Of a stretch of 64,000 bases of DNA, positions 1 to 11,064 are shown piece after piece. Below the pieces are notes generated by a model. It searched no databases. It was not told the DNA's origin and worked only from the letters and a program-made list of their open reading frames with translations. A program made the translations under genes and the position numbers. Numbering within the stretch: the stretch's first letter is position 1; each line of letters starts with the position of its first letter. The DNA is from Chrysoperla carnea (Eukaryota > Arthropoda > Insecta > Neuroptera > Chrysopidae): NCBI RefSeq assembly GCF_905475395.1, contig NC_058337.1, positions 102,356,368 through 102,420,367 of the forward strand, given 5' to 3'.

Positions 1-1988
1 AACAAAAACAAAAAATATATAATAAAGAATCACTACTGCATAACTATTATTTTCTTGGTTTTTTTAAATAAAAACAATTTTTTAGATGTGTGTGAAAATA
101 CGTGCAAAAATATTTTTTTACAAATCAAATTTTGTATATGATTTTTAAATAATTTTCATTATATTTTTTTGAATATGAAACTATTTGTAAAATGTTTCGT
201 TATTTTATCGTGCATAAATTAATTTAAGTTAATAAAAACTCACTAATTAAAACCAATGATTTTGTGTATTAATAATCCTGAAGCCAGTGTGAATTTTCCG
301 AAATTATTTTTTCATAGCTTAAGATTTGTTCAGGCGAAGTTATTAGGTACATGGATAACAGTGAGCAAGGACAATGTTGAAAGAGATGAACTATTTGAAT
401 TAAGGGCCCGACAAATTTTAAATTGTCTTGCAAGCTTAAAATTGATAAATGTTTGCTATTTTTCTTATTTTAATTGGAAGATAATAATCAACTCTTCGAG
501 ACTGTAGAATTTTTAAGTCTACACCATCGAAGAATCTCTATTAAAATAATAAAAAACAGAAATTATTCAATAAACTTAATTAATGCAGCTTTTCAATACC
601 GCCCTTACTAAGGGTTTTTGGACTATCTAAAATCTTAGCCTGGATAAATTTTTAGCTATGAGAAAAAAAATTCAGAAAATATACACTGACTCTATTACTA
701 TAATATTAACGAAGTTGACCTCTGATTGTTTGGAAAGTATGTAATAAATACAAGAGAACTCCAAGTAAGGAAAAAGATACAAAAAAAAAAGTTAAAAAAA
801 GAAGCAAATGAAGCAGCTGTGCGGAGTTGATAAAATTGCAGTGGAGCAAACGCTTCCGGAATCACCGTTGAATTTTAAGTATTTTTTTTAAACAATATAT
901 TTGTAATATGCCAGATATTGAACACATTCGGTTAGGAATTTAAGCAATATTCAGAGAATGCGCCGGAGTACATATCTAGTCATCACAGTTACTGAATATG
1001 CTCCATTTTTAACTTGTTTTCAAGCAAAAAAATTAGCTCATTCGTAGCTATTTCAGGATGGCGATTAAATTGATTTCATGAAATTACCTGACTCTTCCCT
1101 AATAATTCTATGATTACAAAACAAATTTCTTGATTATTGAAAACTCTAAATTTTCCATCGATTCTGATAAAATAATTAGGTAAATCTTAAATCAAGACTT
1201 TGTGGTTTAAATAATCAAATTTTCAGAATCTCACGACACTCAGGAAATATTTTTAACATTTCCAGAATCTTACATATCCATGTCTAAAGTCATAACATAT
1301 CCAAGTAATCGTCATCTTGTTTTATCGTCACTGTGAGTGCTACTAATATTCAATACTCGTTAATAAATGATTTTTTTTATTCATCTGTAAACTATTTTTT
1401 ACTGGAACTTCCACGTAGTTCTATGTTTGTAAATTTGTAATAACTAATAACATCAGGCGAGTGTAAAATAATTATAGAACTAAATCAAGTTACGTTATAA
1501 GTCTAGAATCCTACTAAAAATTTTTTTTAGAAACTGTTGAGTTTAGAGACTTTTGTTAAAATGATGTAAAAACATTAAAAAAAAAAAAAATCTAATTATA
1601 AATAATAATAACAAGATTATTTTGCGTAGATTAGAAATCAATCGGTGCTTTCGTAAAAATGTGTGTAGCATTATTAAAATTTCATTGATCAAAAAAAATG
1701 CGTCCTTAATAATTAACGCCCAATTTATTATATCTAATTGGCCGATTAATTCACTTCTAGGCATAGAAAACGATTATATTACATTAAAATTTCCCAAATT
1801 TTATTGTAAAAAGAAAATAAATAATTTTAATACATATCGATTTGTGATTTATGTAAAAAAAATACATAATAGATTTACCCGAATGTTTTAACATCAATTT
1901 TAGTAAAAATCGCTAAATTGAACTTGTACCGTTTATTGTTTTTATATAATAAAAAAATATTTAGAAAAGAAAACAAAAAAGTAATATT
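1..1988. other. gene-free flank downstream of AspRS-m
   Basis: I see no supported gene in this AT-rich stretch. Short open frames exist (for example 256-507) but show no family signature or splice context. The only functional signal is a minus-strand AATAAA at 1932-1937, about 50 bases past the AspRS-m stop, which I list separately. Confidence 0.5.
1932..1937 (-). terminator. polyadenylation signal of AspRS-m
   Basis: The minus strand reads AATAAA here, about 50 bases after the AspRS-m stop codon at 1989-1991. It is the first canonical poly(A) signal downstream of the gene. Confidence 0.6.
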
Positions 1989-4900
1989 TTAGGACTTTTC
2001 TTGTTTCGATTCTACATCACTGTTACCATTTTCATTATTGTCATTGTCACTTTCTTCTTTAATTTGAGTTTTTTCAGATATATTGGATACATCTGTGTCG
2101 TTAGGCTCGCCCGTTTGCTCTAAATCCTTTAAATGGTATGTTTGAATATCTTGTTCTAAGTATGGTGTCGGTGCACCACATAACATATCTTTACCATCAA
2201 TATTCTTTGGAAACGCTATCACATCTCTTATACTAGCCGTTCGTAGTACTGTGCATAAAAGTCGATCAATGCCCAATGCAATACCACCATGTGGAGGGCA
2301 TCCTGCATCTAATGCCGACAACAAATGTTTCATTTCACTCGAATCGATATTTAACATTTGGAAAATACGTTGTTGAAATTGACTATCGTGTATACGTATT
2401 GAGCCACCACCAACCTCGTAGCCATTTAGTACAAGATCAAATGCTTGACTTCGTACTTTTAATGGATCTGTTTCTAATAATTCAATATCATCGGGATGCG
2501 GTTGGGTGAATGGGTGATGTACAGATTTTAAGCTACCTTCGGTGTCTCCTTTTTCAAATAATGGAAAATCTGTGATCCATAGAAAATCATATGCATCGGA
2601 ATTTTTTATTGATCGTGGTTTAGGTACTTGATTTGCATATTCTAAACGTAATCGTCCCAAAAACTCCACCTGAAATAAATGCAATTAACTTTAGTAGTGC
2701 ACATGTATACAGTTAGTTTTGCTCTAGCTGGAGTAAGTTTTATAACTATAACGAACTTTACGTAGAGCAGTGTAGAAAGCGGTTGCGAATGAAACCGTGA
2801 ATAAAAAAAAGATCGTCTTCTTGAAAAAGTTAATGGTAAAATAAACAAACTGTCTTGTAACTTCCAGTTTATGATTGGTTTCTTCCTTGGACCTTTCCTT
2901 CAAAATTTTATTTATGTAGTGTTTAGAAGTCAAGTACTACACTTCGGATGTTGCTTCCCGGGGTTCTATAAGTTAAAAAGTTTTTTGCCACTACCAAAAC
3001 TTTCGATTCATTTTGGAGATTTTTGTGAATATACTAGCAGTTACACTACCTCATTAGATTTTTCACCTCCCCTGCCCTCACTTATCCCCCAATAACGCCA
3101 ATTCGCAACCAACTTTACTTCCTTCTTTTGGTCAATCAAAATTCGACCACAAATATTGAGCTTTTAAATAATTCAAAAGCGATCTGGCGGCTTTTTTAAA
3201 ACGATGGTAACATTTTTTATTTTTTTGCTAAACGATTTGCTAATTTTAAAGAAATATTCAGCTGAGGAGATTAAAATGGGGATCACCTTATATAAAATGA
3301 TTTATACTTACAACTTCATCAAAGCTTCCAATTGCTAAAAATAGTAAATCCTTCGGTTGTGGTTTTAATGATTCATATAATGATTTTACAGCAGCCTCAC
3401 TAAGGTCCGGTGATAAAGTCTTGACGAAATCATCTTCACTTTGTGGTACATATTCGCTCTTAAATTTTACTTTATCTCCATAGTTTTTGAGCCAAAAATC
3501 AATAAATTTTTTAAAACTTGATGGTATTCTTGTCAAATCAGGTTTTTGTACCAAAATACCATACATTACAATATTTTCTTGTTTTTCTTCATCAGTTTTT
3601 CCAGCATTATAATCGTCTGTACAATTCACAAGCTAAGAAAAAAAATTTTTTTTAATTTATTTTGGAATCATGAATTTGAAAAGAGAAAATAAAAATCAAG
3701 CCTAAAGTGATTTTGCAACCTTAAATAAATTAATCTTACCTCAAGACCAAAACGAGTATCGGGTTTATCCGTACCATAAGTAGTCAATGCTTCATGATAA
3801 GTCATTCGTCTAAATGGCGTTTCAATACCTAAATCAGCGAAAGCGAATTTTAATAGACGTTCAACTAAATTAATAACACCATCACGCTCTACAAATGACA
3901 TTTCAATATCTAATTGCGTGAATTCTGGTTGACGATCAGCTCGCCCACGTTCGTCACGAAAACACTTTGCAATTTGAAAATATCGATCAACACCACCGAC
4001 CATTAACATTTGTTTTAATTGTTGTGGACTTTGTGTTAATGCATACGATTTTCCTTTAATTTGTGTTGGAACTATAAATTCTTGAGCACCCTAAAATGCA
4101 AACAAATCGTAAATTAATATAATGAACCGAAAATTAAATTGTTCCATTTTTCAAACTGGTTTGTAAATGAAGCCAATCTATAAATATATACAGGATGTGG
4201 TAAAACTAACATTTTAGAATAACAGGGCGTTCTAGAGAATGAAATTTTAAGAAGATAGTTCGTTTTGAATTTTCGGATTCAACGATTAACGAGATGCAGC
4301 TTAATTAAGAGCCATGGTAGCCGCCATTTTTAATTTTTATAGACAGACTGTAATTGAAAATTTTACAATTTTTAAATACTTACTCCAGGTGTACGACGAA
4401 ACAACGAAGGCGTTTCAACATCCACAAATTCACATTTATTAATGAGAAATTCTCTGAATTTCATGAGTAACTTGGATCGTATACGTAAATTATATTGCAT
4501 ATCAGGAAATCGTAAATCCAAATAACGATATTGCATACGTAAAGCTTCCTTTGGTTTTTGATAGTCACGTATATTAAATGGTAAATTTGGTGTTGCTTTA
4601 TTGAGTATTGCTAAGCTGTTAACACACACTTCAATTTGTCCAGTGGCTGAATCAGTTTTTATTGAATTCGGTGGACGAGAAGCCACTGTGCCCTTCACTT
4701 CAATTATGGATTCGTATGCAACTGAACGTATTAAATCAATTAAATCTTGTCGTTCATCTGGAATTACACATTGCGTAGAGCCGTACGAGTCACGTATAAT
4801 AATAAATTTTTTCATGCGTTCAAATTCAAGCCAACCACATAGTGTTACGTCTTGTCCAATATGATCGTCCCGTAATTGACCACATGTGTGTGTACGGTTA

Positions 4901-7900
4901 GTAAAAAAATTGACATTATTATCGGGATCCTTTTCTAAATCTTCATCATTCGGTTCAGTTGTTGATTTTAAACTTGGTATACGATCTTTAGCCATTGATA
5001 ATGTGTCCATTACAACTTCAATTAAACCAGTTTCCAACGCCTAGAAAATTTAGTATATTCATTACATGCCACAAAACTATCAGGATTATTGTATTTTTAA
5101 GATCCCATATTATCACCCGAAAGTAGTGGAAAAAAAATAATTAATTTCCCTTGGATATCTTGCATAAAATATGACTAAAAAATTGTCACTAGAATGACAC
5201 ATACATGGACACTCCTCCGTGTAACCAAATATCTGTCAAAAAATGGCATTTTGCACCATGATAGAAGAAGGAGAGTAAGGTGCGAGTTTGATTTTAAAAA
5301 TATGACGTATTTATGTAGTATTTCATTCGTAGGTTCGTATTTATTTCCCGCAATGCACTTCGGTTAAAAAGAAACACCAGCGACGCTATAATTTCTGCAA
5401 TTTCGTTGACAAATTTTGTCAATTCTCTCGTTTGAATTGAGTATCTTTATGTATAGTGTCCATGGACACATTTTTCAATAACGACTAAAATATATGGTTC
5501 GGCAATTTGCAGTTCTGAAAGGTCAGAATAACGCTCTCTCAAATTGAATTATAAATTCGTTTGTATCTCATATAGATTTTACTATAGAGGCAAAGTTTTT
5601 CATCTGAAAATTCAATCTGAATGTGTGAGCTTTCAACGGATGTTTATATTTTTAAGGTGCCACTTCTATCTCTGTAAGCGGATGTAACCAAATTGCTCCG
5701 AAACAAAAATATCTAGATCGAGGGTTGCGAACCTTTATGTATCAACGTGCCATTTTTTCTAAAGAAATGCTTAATCAGGTCACAGATGTGTCCGTCACAT
5801 TAACTTCGTGATTATTGGGATTCGCAGTTTATTCTTCCTTAATGACGTTTTCTACGCAATATCGAGCAAAAACAGTCAAACGTGCAGATTTAGTGACGTC
5901 AGAGATCTTCCCAAGACATAGCGATATAAAAGGAACGAAGTTAATGTCAATTTTTTGTTGATTTGTTACATTTCCGGCCAGTTTTAAGATTCTTTCTTTT
6001 ATTGCGTTTCTACATAGAGTATCTTCGCTGCGCTGAATTATCTTATATTTAATAGAGAAATCATAAAAAGTAATATCATTCGTGTTCGTTCCTATTAATA
6101 TAATATTGCATAGTGAACCTAGTGATCGGTGGCGTGACCAAAATATTGTGTCGCGTGCCATAAATGGCACGTATGCCATTTGTTTGCCAAAATTTGAAGT
6201 TAAAAATCTAAAAATTTACTTACAGGACTTTCATGGCCCGGTGGACGATATTTCACAACTCCTGTAATTTCAACAATACTTTCTGGTTCAGCATCTTTTA
6301 ATACATCTCCCAATTCAGTTTTCTATATGTTTAAAAATAAAGAAACACATAACTAACATTTTAAAAACATTAATTTACAAATATAACAGAACGTAATGTA
6401 ATAATATTTTGACGATAAATATTTGAATAAATATAAAATTCAATATAACAATATTCTACTAGGATAAAACTTTTTTAGTAGACAATAAACAGACGAACTT
6501 ACATTTGGGGGCACAACCGCTTGTACAACACCATACCCATCTTTGACATGAATAAATTTACAAAAATGATTGTGACATATCCAACCGCACAGACTGACTT
6601 TAAGGCCAACATGTTCAGCGCCTAACTCACCGCATGTATGGCTACGTTGCAGGAATGCTTCTTTAATACCAGGTGTTAAACAACGTTTCACTTCTGTACT
6701 TGTTATTTTAATGACATTACCAGCTTTGGTGCGTGCATTACGTATCTGTAATGCTTGTAATTTTGGAGCTTTGTGTACAAATTGTACTGGATTTGTTCGT
6801 CGAACACTTAAAATATCGATTATGTTCACTTCAATACCACCAGTTGCAATTTTCTAAAATAAAAAAAAATAAATTAAAAGGAAGCTATACTTTAAATATT
6901 ATTCCCATAAAGCTAAGCCCAACAACTGAATTAAAGATCAAGTCATAATTATAATCAATTTTTTATTACAATAAATTTCTTACCTCGTTGATTTGTCGAA
7001 GTGGTCTTCTTTTTACTCTTCCAATCACAGAAATGTTAGCATATACCGGAATTTTTTGTAAACGGCGTATAAGATTCTGTGTAAAAAAGAAAATTAGAAA
7101 ATTTACTAAAACAAATATATGTGTAGTATTTATAGTGAGATAAGAATTCGTCCGAGATCTAACTAAGCCTCTATTTTTGCCAATAAGTGTTAAAGCATTT
7201 AAGTGTAACTGTGGAAGGCAGAAAGTAACATTGTACTATTTTACTCAGTATTCTTGCTTAAATTTACGCTTTATTATCTAAAAAAAAATCACATTTTAAA
7301 GTACATTGTGTCAATGGCCACAAAGATTCCATTTTCTTTGGACTATTTTACCTAGAAGTTTTCGGGTTATTCTAGCGATTTAGCAGTAAATTTTCCCTGA
7401 TGTTTCCAGGTTTTCCATAAATTTAATTTTTCCAGGCGAAGCATGATAAATACTTTTTAACGTTCAGTATAACTTCTTTAAATGGAGATTATATTTATTT
7501 TAAATAAATAATTTTACTAAGCATGAAAATTTCTAATAATATTGGTTTGTAAATAAATTGAACATTCTCAATCCCTCATTTATTCAATACTGAATCATAA
7601 TTTTTTGAGGAATCAGACTTCTTTCATAAATTTTGATATTTTGACTCACCAAGAGGTGAATCGATATTATTAAAGTTTCCACGTTTTGCTTTTGAATAAG
7701 TTTACGCTAAAAGGGTTCTGAATTCTACTTCAACTTTATAATTCAATTTCTTTTTAATAACTGTTCAACAAATATTCCTAAAGCTTAAGATGGTTTATTC
7801 CAAAAGAATCAGAGCTTTAACAGTCATAGGAGAATCACTTTTGAATTCCCTGACAAAACTCTGACTTTTCAAAAAAAAACCCAACATTTTCAGATTTACA

Positions 7901-8821
7901 GGACAGCTAACCGTCTTGTAAACGAAAAAGTTCTTTAGCAGACTTATATATGTTATCTTGTTTCCAAATTCTAGATAAAATAAATCGGAAACTAAAAATT
8001 TTGGAGCTTTGTAGCCATAGAAACTCTTTTTTACTCTTCAAGAATTAATTTCCTAAATTTTCAGAAAGGATCTCGGATCATTTTATGGAAAATGGCTTTC
8101 GGCCAAATGTTGCCAGAATTTTAAAAAATATTCTTCTTGTCATTTTGAACTAATGTCTCAATCTTGCCAACGTGCCAACGAGCGTTTTCGATATATTCCA
8201 TGCCAAAGTTTCGATTTTAATTGAATTTCAAGAAGTACAAATCCTAAGGTATAAAATAAAATTTTCCGAGTTGTTGCTCGGTTTTCTAATAGTATTTTTC
8301 GAATAAAAAAACATTCATTCATTTAATCGACTAGTAAGGATCTTGTACATTAAGCCTAGTAGGAATCGATGTACAATGAGTTGAGTGATTATACTTAGAA
8401 GTGTCAAACGAGCAAGATAATTCGCTTTCTCTCAATGTCATCCTTAAATTTTACTTGTAATATAAAAATTACTTACCTCTTCTTGTGCAACTAATTGTGT
8501 TGCCCCATGTGAATCTTTAATAACAACAAATCTACCCAATTGTTGATTTTGTATACGACCACTTATTTCCACAATATTACCCTCATTATTTTCACGTAAT
8601 TCACCACAATTAACAATACGTGCATTTTGACGATCATCCATACCACCATTATCATATGGTCCTGAACGATCAAACCACATTCCATCCATATAATCATTCA
8701 TTGGACCAGGTCCAGGTGGACCCATTAACGATGGTAATCCATATCCACCACCAAAATTCGCCATATTATCAGCATTGAAACGTTTGAATCCACGGCCAGG
8801 TCGCCCAACATTACGTGGCAT
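1989..8821 (-). CDS. AspRS-m (DARS2): mitochondrial-type aspartyl-tRNA synthetase with three tandem OB domains
   Basis: Class II enzyme that charges tRNA-Asp, by family in mitochondria. Exons read 5' to 3': 8477-8821, 6984-7076, 6503-6853, 6224-6322, 4384-5040, 3740-4090, 3312-3632, 1989-2669. All have GT/AG borders and phase-0 joins, giving about 965 residues; the human enzyme is about 645. Residues 1-66 are a Gly/Pro/Asn-rich leader with basic [17 protein letters not shown] folds follow at about 70-163, 217-312 and 345-450. Each has a Cys-Gly-x-Leu start, Phe-x3-(Lys/Arg)-Asp-x2-Gly-x2-Gln, and a later Val-x-Gly-x-Val. The catalytic part has motif 2 ([18 protein letters not shown], 559-576), the bacterial-type insertion domain (exon 7) and motif 3 ([10 protein letters not shown], 867-876). 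An acidic tail fills about 920-965. The start is the first ATG after an in-frame stop near 8885; an unseen upstream targeting exon is possible. Identity is secure; the repeated OB is the oddity. Confidence 0.93.
5705..6200 (-). mobile_element. degraded hAT element (ZBED5/Buster-like) inside AspRS-m intron 4
   Basis: The left edge on the plus strand reads GGGTTGCGAACC followed by an ACGTGCC motif. The right edge has GTGTCGCGTGCC and GGCACGTATGCC, the usual end sequences of this hAT group as I recall them. Between them lies a minus-strand transposase remnant. No clean 8-bp duplication was found, so ends are approximate. The right edge sits about 25 bases from the AspRS-m exon 4 splice donor (6223). 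Confidence 0.5.
5829..6179 (-). pseudogene. hAT transposase fragment, ZBED5-like
   Basis: A 116-codon open frame. Residues from about 60 onward ([20 protein letters not shown], then [17 protein letters not shown]...) resemble the block around the first catalytic aspartate of ZBED5/GTF2IRD2-type hAT transposases. In that family the motif is typically Leu-Asp-Glu-Ser-Thr-Asp. Here it reads Leu-Gly-Lys-Ile-Ser-Asp, so the catalytic Asp is lost. The first 25 residues are read from the element's terminal sequence. It is a dead fragment with most of the transposase missing. The family call is from memory of the motif pattern. Confidence 0.5.
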
Positions 8822-11064
8822 CTTAATTGTATTTTTTTCAAAACGCTAATAGAAAATGCCGACAAATATGAATGAATAGGTTAATCAAAATCTTACGGTG
8901 TTTCGTCATTAATTAAACAATGTTTTACAATTTATTTAGATATTAATTTTTCATGAAATTATCATAAAATACTCACATTTTTGCGTATATTTCTTATTTG
9001 AATATTTAATAATGATAAACTTTTTAATATACAGCTTTTTTTAGTTGAAATAATCGGTAAGCTTTGCTTGATAGTATGACCAAAAATGCCGAGCATTTTT
9101 TACTATGGTTATTCCCTTATTTGATGGTATGGTTGTGACATCTCTGTCACTTTTTCATAACTAATTATGAATATGAATTCTAATTTTCCTTTTGCTATTA
9201 TGTAAGACTTGAAAAACAATAAATAAATTTCCATTAAAAATATATATTTAATTAACGAATTTTTGAAATACTATTATAAATTGATTCTATAATAGTATTT
9301 TCTTTATACTTAAAAAAATTATTAATCACAATCGGATAACGCAGATATGTTTCGCCACGTGATTTTAGATGATGAAGAAATCTGTGCAAGTACTTCTAAT
9401 CGAATGAGTAAAATAAAGTTGAAATAAATGATTTATTTCTGCTAAAACTTTATTTGAGGTCATTCATTTAACAAAATTTGTATATTATTCGCTTATACAA
9501 GAGAAAATTAATTTTTAAAATTTTATTCGATGCGAAAATTTAATAAAGAAAAGCTACGTAAATTATATAACATTTTTTTAGTTAATGGCTATTAGAATAT
9601 TATTTTAGTTAATATAGCTATTTGTGAGATTATTTAGACTGCCTGTATGTGACTGAAGGACAAATTTTATCTATATTTAAATATTGATAATATACAGACA
9701 ATAATACTTAATAAATATTAAATAATCGATGATGAAATTAAAAAAAAATAAAAAAAACAAAAACCCGACTGAGTTAAAAAAAATGTTCAGTAGTTTTTAC
9801 TTAGCGACTCTAATTATCGGAGCTCATTTATTATTAGGAAGAGACTACAGAGCATACTAAAGTAATATTCAGACACGTTACATACATACTCGAAAATAAC
9901 CCTCCTTCTGACGCAGTCGAGTAAAATTTAAACATTATTTTTACTTCATCAAATTTTAAAACTATCGAAAAATGATTATTGAAGAATTAAGGTAATTCCT
10001 GCATAAAGTCTCTTTTAGGTAAATTTTTTTAAACGATTGTAATATAGAGTTGACCTATAGTGATTGTAATCGAATTAGACGGGCCTTCTCATGCCTTCGT
10101 AACGAATACATTCGATAGAAATCGATTAAAATTCTCTTATATAATTTTATGTGAACAATTTCTGCCATATGTATTCGTTTTTCGATAAAAAATTTCCTAT
10201 AAAAGTGTTTATAATAAAAAATATATAATCTATCTCGTACATAGTTACGAGAAAATAAACCACTTCCGGTCAGAATTGGATGCCAAAAATATGTCCAATC
10301 GATCCGCAATTGCCGATGTACCCCTTTTGTAATACAAATAACCAAACTTGGAGACTTCACATCACCGAATGTGAACTTGAAATTTCTTATTAGAGGATAG
10401 ATTGGCAGGTAAGAGATACATTGTATATTTTGTTAGAAAATTGATCTTTTAAAATAACTTAACACTCTTGTAAGAAATTTTCTATCGAAAAACGAATACA
10501 AATGGCAGAGATTGTTTCCACAAAATTATAAGATAGTTTAGTCGATTTCTATCGAATGAATTCGTTTTTCGAGAAAAGTTGTTGGTTAATTTGCAAAGAA
10601 CAACTTTTTAATTTATAGCGTGCTTCTTTCTATCTCTTATCAATATGAGACCAATGGATGAATACCAATTATGAGAAAGTGTCTGAATAACTCACGTCTA
10701 CTCATGTCCAATAAAACCGGAAGCTAAAAATATAACCGATCGATTCGCCATGATCGATTTACAATAAGAGATTTTAGGTTTTACGTTCCGCGAAATACTT
10801 CTAGGTTTAAGTGGGCAATTTATAAAAATACAGTTTTATGGAATCATTGCAGGGTTTTAATGTTATTCGAAATGAAGGTTTATATAAATTTTTATGAAAC
10901 GGCAAGTTTCAAGTTCTTATTAGTAAAACTAGTAAAATGACTGCGAGGATAAAAAAATGATTTGAGAGAAATGTATAAATAAAAAAGCTTTGGTTTATTT
11001 TATTTATGTATAAAATTATAAATATAGTAAAAAATACTGATTATTAAATGCAAATATTTAATTA
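8822..11064. other. intergenic region between AspRS-m and O-fut1
   Basis: It holds the AspRS-m upstream region at its left end and the O-fut1 3' end at its right end. AATAAA occurs on the minus strand at about 10994-11004, past the O-fut1 stop. An inverted-repeat element at 10100-10570 is listed separately. I see no TATA box or other clear promoter motif for AspRS-m. Confidence 0.5.
10100..10570. repeat. inverted-repeat (foldback/MITE-like) element
   Basis: Left arm about 10111-10212 and right arm about 10460-10556 are reverse complements with scattered differences. Both contain TTCGATAGAAATCGA, TCTGCCAT and ATTCGTTTTTCGATA in the same order. The centre is about 250 bases with no coding signal; the open frame at 10055-10360 is a by-product of the arms. 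The class is unknown. Confidence 0.65.

Noticed and set aside
256-507. 83-codon plus-strand frame near the window start
   Set aside because: No recognisable domain and no splice or promoter context; compatible with chance.
1543-1891. Overlapping frames on both strands downstream of AspRS-m
   Set aside because: Low-complexity A/T sequence, frames on opposite strands of the same bases and no family signature.
10055-10360. 101-codon minus frame
   Set aside because: Lies on the arm of an inverted-repeat element and has no domain.
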